Of a DNA stretch of 64,000 bases, positions 37,235 to 45,779 are shown one piece after another. The translations under genes were made by a program, and so were the position numbers. Source of the DNA: Pelomonas caseinilytica (GTDB lineage Bacteria; Pseudomonadota; Gammaproteobacteria; Burkholderiales; Burkholderiaceae_C); NCBI RefSeq assembly GCF_021353235.1, contig NZ_JAJTWT010000002.1:372001-436000 (forward strand). The letters are read 5' to 3'. The first letter of the stretch is position 1. Each line of letters starts with the position of its first letter. The notes beneath the pieces are model-generated. The model was not told the origin of the DNA. It made no database searches and worked only from the letters and a program-made list of their open reading frames with translations.

Positions 37235-37293
37235 GTCAGCGGTCCATCCCGCGTTCGCGGCACATGAAACACGAGTCGGCGTGCAGCAAGAAA

Positions 37294-37372
37294 ACACAGC
37301 CACAGAGGCACAGAGACACAGAGGGACCTTGGTCCCGCTGCCTCTGTGCCTCTGTGCCTCTGTGGCTTTGTT
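37294..37372. repeat. CACAGAGG-type hairpin repeat, copy H1
   Basis: The left arm CACAGCCACAGAGGCACAGA is complementary to the right arm TCTGTGCCTCTGTGGCTTTG around a short GGACC/GGTCC loop, giving a long near-perfect stem. It lies between the J and Afp12-like genes. The same family occurs at 44465 and 53565. Confidence 0.9.
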
Positions 37373-37383
37373 TGGCGTCCATC

Positions 37384-39570
37384 TCAGCAGTTCTCCGGCA
37401 CGCGCGGGACGGGCAGGCGCAGGGCCGCGGCGGGAGCGCCATCGGCGCTGCCCGTGCCCTGGCCGATGAGGTCGGACAGCGGCACCGGGTCGCCGAGGGA
37501 GACCGACAGCCCCGCGATCAGGGGCAGTTGCAGGCCGGCCAGGGGCACGCTGTCGCGCCGGGCGCCGGTCGAGTCGCCCAGCAGCAGGCCGGTGACGCCG
37601 AGCACGCCCTCCACGCGGGCGGCCACGGTGGCCAGCTCCAGCGCGGCCACGGCCTTGAAGAGGGGCCAGCCGCTCGCGCTCGCCGGGCCGGGCAGCGGCG
37701 CAAGGAAGGCCTTGAGCGCAGCCTTCACCCGCTCGCGCACCTCGGCCACGCCCTGGCCGGCGTGCAGCTCGATGCCGACACTGATCCACAGCCCGGCGTA
37801 GGCCGGGCCGCGCAGCAGCACCTCGCAGGTGACCAGGCGCCGCGGCGCCAGCCAGGCGCACAGGGCGTCGATGAAGTCTGCGTCGGGCAGCGGGTAGTCG
37901 GGCCGGCGCGGGTCCTGCCGCGGGATGACCATGCAGGTGACGACGCCCGGCTGGTCGCCCGGCAGGCCCGGCGACAGTTCGGGATGCCAGGCCGGCAGCA
38001 CCTCGATGCGGCCCACGTCGGCCTGCGGCGTCTCGCGCAGGATGGCGTCGAAGTCCTCGGCGCTGACGGCGCGTTCGCGGTGACGCAGCACGAGGGGGAT
38101 GCGCTTCTCGCCGTCGGCGGCGCTCTCGGCGTCGATGCCGCCGTCGGCGGGCCGCGGGTTGGACAGCTTGACGCCCGGTGGCAGCGTCGGCCCGAGCTTG
38201 ATGGCCCCGGCGGCGACGTTGCCGGCCGCACCTGACGACCAGTCGAAGCGCACGGCCATCTCGGCTCCGGCCGCCGGCCGCGCGCCGCGCATGCCGTCGC
38301 CGAAGCGCAGCTCGCCGCCCTCGGCGTCCAGCGCGAAAACCTGGGCGCCGGGCTGGCCCTCGGCGGGCGCGGCTTCGAGTTCGTCGGTCAACGCCCAGAG
38401 TTGGCCACCCACCAGGAGTTGCACGGAATCCGCCAGCACCTGGCCGTGGCTCAGGCGGCGGCGCTGCTCGGGCGAGCCGTCGCCCGGCGGCAGCAGCTCG
38501 CGGATCACGCGGCTGCGCTGGCGCACGGCAGCGCAGTGGGTGCCGGCCCAGGCAAGCTGCACGCCGGCCGGCGCCAGGCCGTCGATGCGCAGCCAGGTGA
38601 GGAGCCGGTCGGCCAGGGCCGCGTCGGTGAGCTGGGGCGGCAGCTCGCCCACGCCGGCCTCCAGCGGCTCGGCCTCGGCCCAGGTGCCGATGTCGTCGGC
38701 ATGGGCCGGCAGCGTGACCTGCAGGATGCCGGCCTGCTGCGGGAAGCCGGTGGGCGCCACGGCATCCAGCCGCCGGTATTCGCCGGGCGTGCCGCTGCCC
38801 ACGGCGTTGGCCTTGGGTATCCAGGCGCTGAGGCTGGGCGGCGGCGTGGCCGGCCGCCCGGGCTGGATGCGGGCGCGCGTCTCGGGCGGCTGGGGCACGA
38901 GGCCGATGGACAGGGTGCGTCCGGCCAGTTCCGCCCGCGCCTGGGTGAGGTCGGCGGCGCTCGGCTTGGGAGGCGCCAGCAGCGCGATCCACAGCGCGCC
39001 GTCCACCGTCTCGGCGCCCAGGTCGATGGGGCCGGCGAGGTCGGCCAGCTGCACGCTGTCGTAGAGCACGGGTTCGACGCCGGCAACGGCGTTGCCGGCG
39101 AAGTCGCGGCCGGTGGCCTCGTAGAGCTGGCGGTAGTAGTCGAGCACCGCGGGGTCGGGCGTGCCGGCGACGCGCTTGAAGACCACCAGGCCGGTGACGG
39201 GCGGTAGGTCCAGCCCGGTGTCGCTGAGGAAGGGCACGGCGCCGGCCAGCAGCGGCAGGCCCGAGGGCAGCGTCAGGGTCTTGCGCTCGCCGGACTCGTT
39301 GGCGAACTGCACGAGGGCGCGTGCCGGCTGCGCAGGCCGCAGGCCCACCCCCAGCAGCTGCAGGAACTTGAGCCGGTTGCGCTCGGGGATGAGGTTGGCG
39401 CGGTAGAGCAGGCTCTCGGCCATGAAGGCGAAGAGCTCGACGAGGGTGACGCCGGGGTCGCTGGGGCCGGTGTGCGTCCACTCGGGCGCATGCACGGCGG
39501 CCAGGGCCAGCGTGTCGCGCACGAGGGCGGCATGGTCGCGGTCGTCGATGGCGGGGAGCTGGATGGGCAT
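37384..39570 (-). CDS. eCIS baseplate J/gp47-like wedge protein (Afp11-like)
   Basis: The protein has 728 residues. The N-terminus contains the baseplate J signature DPGVTLVELFAFMAESLLYR and ERNRLKFLQLLGVGLRPA. The centre includes LRFGDGMRGARPAAGAEMAV and the conserved block ERAVSAEDFDAILRETPQAD. The C-terminus has VTCMVIPRQD and GIELHAGQGVAEVRERV. These define the TIGR02243-type baseplate assembly proteins of contractile injection systems. It starts seven bases after the gp25 gene, as in phage and Afp loci. It would form the wedge that joins the sheath to the hub. Confidence 0.88.
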   Translation of the reverse strand: MPIQLPAIDDRDHAALVRDTLALAAVHAPEWTHTGPSDPGVTLVELFAFMAESLLYRANLIPERNRLKFLQLLGVGLRPAQPARALVQFANESGERKTLTLPSGLPLLAGAVPFLSDTGLDLPPVTGLVVFKRVAGTPDPAVLDYYRQLYEATGRDFAGNAVAGVEPVLYDSVQLADLAGPIDLGAETVDGALWIALLAPPKPSAADLTQARAELAGRTLSIGLVPQPPETRARIQPGRPATPPPSLSAWIPKANAVGSGTPGEYRRLDAVAPTGFPQQAGILQVTLPAHADDIGTWAEAEPLEAGVGELPPQLTDAALADRLLTWLRIDGLAPAGVQLAWAGTHCAAVRQRSRVIRELLPPGDGSPEQRRRLSHGQVLADSVQLLVGGQLWALTDELEAAPAEGQPGAQVFALDAEGGELRFGDGMRGARPAAGAEMAVRFDWSSGAAGNVAAGAIKLGPTLPPGVKLSNPRPADGGIDAESAADGEKRIPLVLRHRERAVSAEDFDAILRETPQADVGRIEVLPAWHPELSPGLPGDQPGVVTCMVIPRQDPRRPDYPLPDADFIDALCAWLAPRRLVTCEVLLRGPAYAGLWISVGIELHAGQGVAEVRERVKAALKAFLAPLPGPASASGWPLFKAVAALELATVAARVEGVLGVTGLLLGDSTGARRDSVPLAGLQLPLIAGLSVSLGDPVPLSDLIGQGTGSADGAPAAALRLPVPRVPENC

Positions 39571-39577
39571 GGCGAGT

Positions 39578-39976
39578 TCACCTCCCCTGGACCGGGATGG
39601 ACAGGCTCATGCGGCCGGCCTGGGCGGTGGCGACGAGCGTGAAGCTGAGTTCGGCGATGGCGGCCTCGGGGTCGGCCGGGTCGGCGGCCACCTTGAGGGC
39701 CTCGACCTGGACTCGGGGCTCCCACCGCGCGAGCTGGCGGCGGATGGATTCCTCGATGGCGCGCCAGGTGGTGGGCACGTTGGGCTCGAACAGGAAGCGC
39801 TCCAGTCCCGCGCCGTAGTCGGGGCGGCGCAGGCGTTCGCCCTGGGCGGTGAGCAGGAGGATGCGGATGGACTCGCGCACGTTGGCTTCGCCGTCGCTCC
39901 AGGCGAGGCGGCCTTCGGGGGTGAGGCGCGGGGGGAAGGCGACGCCTCGGCCGTAGAGGGCGGCTTGGTCGGTCAT
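39578..39976 (-). CDS. gp25/GPW-family baseplate wedge protein (Afp9-like)
   Basis: The protein has 132 residues from ATG 39976. VRESIRILLLTAQGERLRRP followed by DYGAGLERFLFEP is the gp25-like lysozyme-family fold (without the catalytic residues) found in every contractile system. It nucleates sheath assembly on the baseplate. It is tightly linked to gene J downstream. Upstream it is separated from the 654-aa gene by 661 bases that hold repeat copy 2, so a break or an internal promoter is possible here. Confidence 0.92.
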   Translation of the reverse strand: MTDQAALYGRGVAFPPRLTPEGRLAWSDGEANVRESIRILLLTAQGERLRRPDYGAGLERFLFEPNVPTTWRAIEESIRRQLARWEPRVQVEALKVAADPADPEAAIAELSFTLVATAQAGRMSLSIPVQGR

Positions 39977-40051
39977 GGCGTGGGGGCCTGCTGGCCTTGT
40001 GGGCTCTGGGGGCTGTTGCCGGGGGCTCTTGGACTCGGGCCGTTTGTCGTA

Positions 40052-40609
40052 GGTTGCTTTTGCTTCGAGCCTTTGCAACTCGGTGCACCGCCGCGGGAAT
40101 CCGCCCCGCGAGGGCGGGTAACTTTCTTCTGTCGGCGCCAGAAGAAAGTCACCAAAGAAGAGGCGCTCCAAACCCAGCGCCTTGATGCGTTGAACGGCGA
40201 GAAGCGCCCCGAGGCGACCCGCTTCGCTCTCGCCGCTGTCCCTATCCAGGACATCACAGATCGTGCCTTCACGCCGGTTAACGCCGGCTGCACGCCGGGC
40301 TCACCAATGAAGGCACCCCATGCGCCGACGCGCCGCCCGAGCGGCGCTTGGTTTTCCACTCGTGAGCACGGCGTGCAGCCGCGCGTTAGGCGGCCATGCG
40401 ACGCGATGGATGGTGCTCGGGATAAGGACAGCAGCGAGAGCGAAGCGGGTCGCTTGTAGCCCGGCCTGAGCTTCAAGCGCGCCGGGGCGATCGCTTTAGA
40501 GCGCCTCTCTTTTGGTGACTTTTCTCTGGCGCGACAGAGAAAAGTTACCCGCCCGCCGGGGCGGACTCCCGGCTCGGTGCACCGAGTCGAAAGGCTCCTC
40601 GCAAAAGCA
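40052..40609. repeat. 558-bp dispersed repeat, copy 2
   Basis: This copy has the same orientation and content as copy 1 at 26510-27067. Together they are direct repeats enclosing a ~13-kb segment with gp25, J, the Afp12-like gene, three unknown genes and the ATPase. It lies in the only large gap inside the structural genes. It contains no supported gene. Confidence 0.92.
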
Positions 40610-40637
40610 TCCAAGGACACAACGCACCGCGCCCGCC

Positions 40638-42602
40638 TCATGGCTTCTTCCCCTTCAACCCCGGCACCGGGAAACACACCATCAGGAAAGGCAGCCAGCG
40701 GAAGATCAGGTCCAGCAGCGTCGCAATCACGATCAACAACACGAACGCCACGATCGTGATGATCGGGATCGACAGCGAACAGATCGTCCCGAAGCTGCCC
40801 GCGCCCGTGCCCCCGCAAGGCCCGCCGTCGGACACCGACAAGTCCTTGTGGAAAGGCCAGGGCAGCACCGACAGCACCAGGTCGCCGAAGCCCAGCCGCC
40901 GCACCCGCTTCATCTGCCCGCACAACAGGTCGCTCATGATGAAGGCGCTGTTCTTGCCGAACTTGCGCAGGCCGCCGGGCGAGGTGTCGAAGGGCAGCGC
41001 GATGCGGATGGGGCGCAGCGGCGCCTCGACGTCGAAGAAGCCAGCCAGCTCGAACACCTCGCTGGGCGCCGACATGACGGCCGGATGCAGCGGGCCGCAG
41101 TCGCAGCGCTGGTGCACGAAGCGCAGCACATAACGCGGTGGTCCGGCGTCAGCCTCCAGGGTGGCCGCCAGCTCGTGGGCGAGCCGGGCGGCTTCCGGCG
41201 CCTGGGCACGCGCCGGGCCGAGGCGGCCGGCGGCAAAGGCTTCGTCGATGGCCGCCTCGAGGTCGGCCTGCAACAGCTCGAGCAGGGCATTCGCCTCGTC
41301 CTGCTTGTCGGCCAGCACGTCCGGCGGCGAGGCCGACCAGGACCAGAACGGCCCTTCGAGGGCGCCGCCCCGCGTGGCCACGGCCAGCGGGAAGGCCCAG
41401 CTGGGCCAGGGGTCGTGGCCGTCCGCCGCCTTGGCGGGGAAAGCCGTCGCCAGCGCGTCCAGCGCGTCGGACACCTCGCCGATGCGGGCCAAGGCCGCAC
41501 GCAGATGGGTGACGGCGGCGATGTTCCGCGCCGTGGGAAGCACGTTCGGCGAGAACACGTCCTTGAAGCCGGCCTCGGCCCGCCTGGCCGCATCGAAGAC
41601 CGCCCCCTGCAGGCGCAGCAGCAGGCGGTCGGCCTTCGCCCGGCCCGTGGTGCCCCCCGCCAGCCGGGCGTGGACGTCGGGCAGGTGGGCGGCCAGCCAG
41701 TCGTTCATGTCCTGCAGCAGCCGCCATGAGGACTCCTGCAACTGGTCGTTGGCCACCGGCAGGCTGCTGCGGGCCGCGGCGTCGCGGGCGCCGGAGTCGT
41801 CGCTCCACGGCGCATCCGCCACCGGCCCGCCAGCCGCGTCGCGCGTGGCGCGCGCCCGCTCGATCAGCCCCTGCCAGGGCGCGATGAAGGTCATGCGCGC
41901 ACCGGCCTTGAGGTCGTCGGCCACGGTGGGAAGCTTGGCCGGCTGCAGGGCCGCGAAGCGGAAATCGTCGTGCCGCGCCGCCGGCACGAGGCCGGCCAGC
42001 AGCTTGCGCGGATGGCCGTCGGGCGACGTGTAGGCCAGCGGAAAGACCGACAGCCACTCCTCCCCGGGCAGGGGCTGGCCGGCGTCGTCCAGGGGCTGCC
42101 AGCGGCCGGGCTGGCCGGGCCGCTTCACGAAGGCCGCCTCGCGCCCCCCGGGCAGCAGGCGCCGCAGCAGCATGCCGCTCTTGTCGCCACCCGAAGTGGC
42201 CCGCGTGGGCAGCCCGGGCTTCTCGCAGACGAGATGGGCCGCCGCGACGTAGAAGCGCTGGTGCACGGGCTGGAAGAGCTTGAGCGTCTTGAGCGCCGAG
42301 GGCGGCGGTGGCGGGGGCACCTCGCGCCGGAAGCCCAGCAGCGAACGCCGCCGCGCGAGGGCGCGGGCCGGCGCCGACGTGGGCGGCGCCAGCGCCGGAG
42401 CCGGCGTGGGCTCGCCGAGCTGCTGCCACGACTCGGGCCGGGCGACGAACTCGGGCAGCGTCTGCGGCGCCTCGGCCAGCATGGCGAGCAGCCGGTCCAT
42501 GAAGTCGTCGCTGTCGAAGCGCAGCAGCGTGGGCGCGCCGTCCACCGGCGCGGCCACGAAGCTCTGGCCGCCGACCCAGCGCAGTACGTGCGGGGCGTTC
42601 AC
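40638..42602 (-). CDS. eCIS-associated protein with C-terminal transmembrane segment (654 aa)
   Basis: The start is a GTG at 42602, supported by GAGGA seven bases upstream within the preceding stop region. The protein is a mostly soluble, helical polypeptide with no signal peptide. A Pro-rich stretch lies around residues 90-110 (PPPPPPSALK). Near the C-terminus, after DLLCGQMKRVRRLGFGDLVL, comes a hydrophobic segment IPIITIVAFVLLIVIATLLD and a second shorter one before a basic tail (KGKKP). It could anchor the particle or baseplate to the cytoplasmic membrane. I do not recognise a named family. It lies directly behind the spike gene, where Afp has its PAAR tip. Confidence 0.68.
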   Translation of the reverse strand: MNAPHVLRWVGGQSFVAAPVDGAPTLLRFDSDDFMDRLLAMLAEAPQTLPEFVARPESWQQLGEPTPAPALAPPTSAPARALARRRSLLGFRREVPPPPPPSALKTLKLFQPVHQRFYVAAAHLVCEKPGLPTRATSGGDKSGMLLRRLLPGGREAAFVKRPGQPGRWQPLDDAGQPLPGEEWLSVFPLAYTSPDGHPRKLLAGLVPAARHDDFRFAALQPAKLPTVADDLKAGARMTFIAPWQGLIERARATRDAAGGPVADAPWSDDSGARDAAARSSLPVANDQLQESSWRLLQDMNDWLAAHLPDVHARLAGGTTGRAKADRLLLRLQGAVFDAARRAEAGFKDVFSPNVLPTARNIAAVTHLRAALARIGEVSDALDALATAFPAKAADGHDPWPSWAFPLAVATRGGALEGPFWSWSASPPDVLADKQDEANALLELLQADLEAAIDEAFAAGRLGPARAQAPEAARLAHELAATLEADAGPPRYVLRFVHQRCDCGPLHPAVMSAPSEVFELAGFFDVEAPLRPIRIALPFDTSPGGLRKFGKNSAFIMSDLLCGQMKRVRRLGFGDLVLSVLPWPFHKDLSVSDGGPCGGTGAGSFGTICSLSIPIITIVAFVLLIVIATLLDLIFRWLPFLMVCFPVPGLKGKKP

Positions 42603-42609
42603 GGCGTCC

Positions 42610-43326
42610 TCACAGGATGTTCCCCGCACCGGGCGTGTAGGTCGCCGCGATGATGGTGTTGGTGATGACGGTGTCGGCCTGCACCACGCCCGAGAAGCGC
42701 GACATGCCGGCATCCACCTGCACCATGCCGGCCGACACCGCTACCTGGCTGGCGTTGACCGTGACCTTGGCCGAGGCCGTGACCGTGATGCCGGCGGTCT
42801 CCAGCTTGATGCTGTTGCCGTTGCTGTCCTCGACGGTGACCGAGCCGGGGCCGTCCTTCAGCGTGAGCTTGCAGCCGCCGGGGGTTTCGAGCTGCACGCG
42901 TTCCTGGCCGTCCTGGTCGTCCAGCGTGATGACGACGCCGTTGCGGCTCTTGATGACCTTGTGGTGGTTCTGCGCGCTGGCCGACTCGGGCGGCGTGTCC
43001 TGGCCGTTCCAGAGCCCGCCGACGACGAAGGGCCAGCGCGGGTCGCCGCCCTGGAAGACGATGAGCACCTCGTCGCCCACCTCGGGCATGAACCAGGCGC
43101 CGCGGTCCTTGCCGGCGAAGAGCGTGGCCATGCGCGCCCAGGCCTCGTAGCGCTGGCCGTCGCCGTCGGGCGCCCAGGGCAGCGCGATCCTGACGCGGCC
43201 CTGGCCGTCGGGGTCGACGAGGTCCACCACCTCGGCCACGTGGCAGCCATACCAGCGGCCACCCCAGCCTTGCGGATGGCGGTCGGCGTAGAGCGCCTCG
43301 GCGGGGCTGAGGTCAAACAGCGACAT
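42610..43326 (-). CDS. Baseplate assembly protein V / spike (gp5-like OB + beta-helix)
   Basis: The protein has 238 residues. An OB-fold (GCHVAEVVDLVDPDGQGRV, MPEVGDEVLIVFQGGDPRWP, VVGGLWNGQD) is the hallmark of gpV/gp5 spike proteins. The C-terminal half (KVIKSRNGVVITLDDQDG through VTVNASQVAVSAGMVQVDAG) has the short-period repeats of a trimeric beta-helix needle. It would form the central spike below the tube. In Afp the hub and spike are fused in Afp8; here they are two genes, gpD-like then gpV-like, 36 bases apart. No PAAR domain is attached. Confidence 0.9.
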   Translation of the reverse strand: MSLFDLSPAEALYADRHPQGWGGRWYGCHVAEVVDLVDPDGQGRVRIALPWAPDGDGQRYEAWARMATLFAGKDRGAWFMPEVGDEVLIVFQGGDPRWPFVVGGLWNGQDTPPESASAQNHHKVIKSRNGVVITLDDQDGQERVQLETPGGCKLTLKDGPGSVTVEDSNGNSIKLETAGITVTASAKVTVNASQVAVSAGMVQVDAGMSRFSGVVQADTVITNTIIAATYTPGAGNIL

Positions 43327-43362
43327 GGCCGGCCCTCGATGGGATACACACCGTCTCGCCCA

Positions 43363-44442
43363 TCACCCTCCCCTTCCGATCCACGGCCGCTCGGCGACGA
43401 ACTCGGTGCGCAGACCCTCGGCCATGTCGAAGCGGTGGGTCACCTCGGACAGGCTGTACTTGCCGCTGAACAACGGCCCCAGGCCGGTCAGCTCGACGCT
43501 GGCGCCGCAGCGCAGCCGCGCGTCCGGCTGGGCCATGCCATGGCCCACGACGAAGCGGCGGTTGATCTGGCGCAGCCAGGCCTCGGCCAGCTGGCGGGCC
43601 TCGTCGGCCGAACCGGGATGCAGGTGGGCGACGGTGTCGGGCCGCGCACCGAGCTTCTGCCGCAGCAGGGCGGCGCCGGCCTCGCCGTCGCTCACCTCGG
43701 CCCCGAGCAGGCTGTCCGCGTCGGCGGTCTCCTTCACGGCCTGCTTGTCGGCCACGCTCCAGCCGGCCACGCTGAGTTCGGTGCGCTGCAGCGCGAGGTC
43801 GGCCCGCACGTCGAAGCCCATCAGCCGGCCGCCATAGTCCAGCGACAGGGTCTCGCCGCCACGGCGCCGGCGGGCGGCCAGGTGCAGGGTCGTGCCGTCG
43901 AGCCAGACCTCGGCCTCGCAGCGGCGGGCCTGCCCGCGCAGGAAGGCAAGGTCGCTCTGGTTGACCTGGGCGAGCAGGGGCAGCGTGGGCGCGTCGGCCT
44001 CGACGCTGGCCGTGAGGCCGTGGTCGCTGGCGATGCGCTGGGCGGCGTCGGCGAGCGAGGCCTGCTCGAAGCCGCGGCTGCGGCGCTTCATGCGCAGGTC
44101 CTGCAGCGCGTCTTCCACCTGGACGACGAGTTCGGCCTCGCCGGCGCCGGCCTTGGGAAAGCGGGCCTGCAGGGCCATGACGCGCCCGGCGAAGAGCACG
44201 GCGTCGGCCAGCCTGACCTCCAGCCGCTTGCCGAACTCCAGCCGGTCGCGGCCGAAGAGGGTGTAGCCCGGCGCGCCGTCACGCGTGCCCCAGTTGCCGA
44301 AGGCGAGCTGGGCCTGGGCCAGCCCGTCGATACGCTCGCGCACCTCCAGCGCCACCAGCGCGGCGGCCAGGTCGGAGGCGACCTGACCTTCGATGGCGAG
44401 GGTAGGCCGGCCGCTGCCGAGGGGGATGGAGGCTTCAGGCAT
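43363..44442 (-). CDS. Phage late control D / gp27-like hub protein
   Basis: The protein has 359 residues. RDRLEFGKRLEVRLADAVLF, LQDLRMKRRSRGFEQASLAD and WLRQINRRFVVGHGMAQPDA match the gpD/gp27 hub family (the N-terminal part of VgrG and Afp8). The hub trimer adapts the six-fold tube to the three-fold spike. It follows a hairpin repeat (H2) and precedes the spike gene. The ATG at 44442 is chosen by homology length. Residue wording in the third quarter (SEVTHRFDMAEGLRTEF) is typical of the hub C-terminus. Confidence 0.88.
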   Translation of the reverse strand: MPEASIPLGSGRPTLAIEGQVASDLAAALVALEVRERIDGLAQAQLAFGNWGTRDGAPGYTLFGRDRLEFGKRLEVRLADAVLFAGRVMALQARFPKAGAGEAELVVQVEDALQDLRMKRRSRGFEQASLADAAQRIASDHGLTASVEADAPTLPLLAQVNQSDLAFLRGQARRCEAEVWLDGTTLHLAARRRRGGETLSLDYGGRLMGFDVRADLALQRTELSVAGWSVADKQAVKETADADSLLGAEVSDGEAGAALLRQKLGARPDTVAHLHPGSADEARQLAEAWLRQINRRFVVGHGMAQPDARLRCGASVELTGLGPLFSGKYSLSEVTHRFDMAEGLRTEFVAERPWIGRGG

Positions 44443-44464
44443 GTGGCTCTACGCATTCGCACAA

Positions 44465-44543
44465 GAAACACAGCCACAGAGACACAGAGGCACAGAGACA
44501 GTGCCAGGTCTCTCCGTGTCTCTGTGTCTCTGTGGCTGTGTTC
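44465..44543. repeat. CACAGAGG-type hairpin repeat, copy H2
   Basis: The left arm ACACAGCCACAGAGACACAG pairs with the right arm CTGTGTCTCTGTGGCTGTGT around the centre near 44505. It lies between the 60-residue gene and the hub gene. It is related to H1 and H3. Confidence 0.9.
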
Positions 44544-44572
44544 ATGGGCATGGGCATGGCAGTCGATGGGCT

Positions 44573-44755
44573 TCAGTGGCTGAAGACGCGCAGCTGCAGC
44601 TCGCGCACCGCGGTAGCCATGCGGCGGGCGCGGGCGAGGTGTTCCAGGTCGGGCTCGTGGGCCGGCGCCGCAGCGGGTGCGGGTGCGCCGCCTCCGGGTG
44701 CTGCCGGTGGGGCCGGGGCGGGGCTGACTTCGAATTCGTGGATCTCGACGGGCAT
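44573..44755 (-). CDS. Small eCIS protein (60 aa)
   Basis: MPVEIHEFEVSP is followed by a Pro/Ala/Gly linker and a C-terminal helix DLEHLARARRMATAVRELQL. The N-terminal strand plus helix design and the position between the Afp7-like adaptor and the hub recall the small unnamed proteins found at this place in other eCIS loci. The ATG at 44755 is 11 bases after the Afp7-like stop. Coding is supported by the position, the start spacing and the sensible helix. The function is unknown; it could be a baseplate linker peptide. Confidence 0.62.
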   Translation of the reverse strand: MPVEIHEFEVSPAPAPPAAPGGGAPAPAAAPAHEPDLEHLARARRMATAVRELQLRVFSH

Positions 44756-44766
44756 GGCCGGGCTCC

Positions 44767-45696
44767 TCAACCGCTGACGATGCGGGGTTTGGTGGCGGAC
44801 AGGTCGATGAGCTGGCCCGGCGGGATGGCGCGCGGGTTCTCGATGCCGTTGGCCAGGGCCACGGCCTGCCAGCCCCCGCCCTGGAAGGCCGCGCCGGCGC
44901 TGAGGCCGAGGGCGGCACCGCCGCCGATGCCGCCGCCGATGCCGCCGCCGATGCCACCGCCGATGCCACCGCCGAGTCCGCCCCCGAGGCTGCCACCCAG
45001 GCCGCCACCTGTGCCCAGCCCCGCACTGCCGCCGGCCGCGCCCGACGGCGCCGCACCCGAGGCCCGGGCCGCGTCCTGCAGCGCCTGCAGCGACTGCCCG
45101 CCACCGGCTGGCCACAACGGCCGCGCGCCGGGCACGGTGCCGTCGCCGCTGAAGGCGGGCACGAGGATCTCCTGCTGGACGAGGGTCATGGCCATGCTGG
45201 CGCGCAGGGCCTCGCCCTTGGGCGAGAAGAACTCGACGCTCTCCTCCATGGACTCGACGATGCCATCGAACAGGAAGTTGCCCCAGGAGAAACGCAGGCC
45301 CGGCGGCGTGCGCTGGGCGGTGTCGCGCGCGCCGGCTGGCGCGGCCTTGGGCTTGATGAAGTACAGCACCTGGGCGGTGATGCGCCGCACGTCGTCGACG
45401 ATGAAGGGCGCGCTCGTCGCCGCGGCCACGTCGAACCACAGCTGCACCGAGAGCTTGGTGGTGCCGGTGCCGACGAACTGGCGCGCCGCGCTGCCCTGGC
45501 TCTGATTGCCCCGCCCTGCCCCGCCGCCGCTGGCCCCGCCCGAGGAATTCGGCTGCTCCTTGACCTGGTTGGCGTAGGAGAGCTTGAGCGTCTCGGGGTT
45601 GAACTGCACCGTCAGCGACTTGCCGCCGGGCATCACGTCGCTGAGGTCGTCCTTGAGCTCGATGAGCTTGGCGTGCTGGATCTCCAACTCAGGCAT
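44767..45696 (-). CDS. CIS tube-initiator/baseplate adaptor (Afp7-like) with LysM-like end
   Basis: The protein has 309 residues. The N-terminal domain (KLIELKDDLSD, then LTVQFNPETLKLSYANQV) is the CIS tube-protein N-terminal family of Afp7. VELDxxLF-type wording (FLFDGIVESMEESVEFFSPK) marks the tube-like fold. A glycine-rich tract with 12-bp periodicity follows (about 235-260). The C-terminus (GGGWQAVALANGIENPRAIP, GQLIDL) fits a LysM-like module. It would join tube and hub. The start MPELEIQ at 45696 is preferred over an upstream Met. The glycine tract is an oddity discussed in the findings. Confidence 0.88.
   Translation of the reverse strand: MPELEIQHAKLIELKDDLSDVMPGGKSLTVQFNPETLKLSYANQVKEQPNSSGGASGGGAGRGNQSQGSAARQFVGTGTTKLSVQLWFDVAAATSAPFIVDDVRRITAQVLYFIKPKAAPAGARDTAQRTPPGLRFSWGNFLFDGIVESMEESVEFFSPKGEALRASMAMTLVQQEILVPAFSGDGTVPGARPLWPAGGGQSLQALQDAARASGAAPSGAAGGSAGLGTGGGLGGSLGGGLGGGIGGGIGGGIGGGIGGGAALGLSAGAAFQGGGWQAVALANGIENPRAIPPGQLIDLSATKPRIVSG
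44918..44989. repeat. 12-bp tandem repeat inside the Afp7-like gene
   Basis: About six imperfect copies of a 12-base unit (CCGCCGCCGATG on the plus strand) encode a Gly-Gly-Gly-Ile/Leu run on the minus strand. The copy number is a multiple of three bases, so slippage would change the linker length but not the reading frame. Confidence 0.88.
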
Positions 45697-45779
45697 GGCA
45701 GCTCCGTGGGTTCGAGCGGACCCGGCGCGCCGGGCCGCTGGTGGCGCCCGCACGCGCGGCGTGCAGCGGGGGTCTCAAA

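Noticed and set aside
33371-37267. A 1298-codon plus-strand open frame within the eCIS locus
   Set aside because: It is the antisense shadow of the fibre-like and baseplate genes; it lacks a ribosome binding site and any motif.
34496-39481. A 1661-residue frame joining the Afp12-like gene with sequence upstream through hairpin H1
   Set aside because: The upstream half is antiparallel-frame noise in gene J. The Afp12-like protein begins at MDANGSRY (37234).
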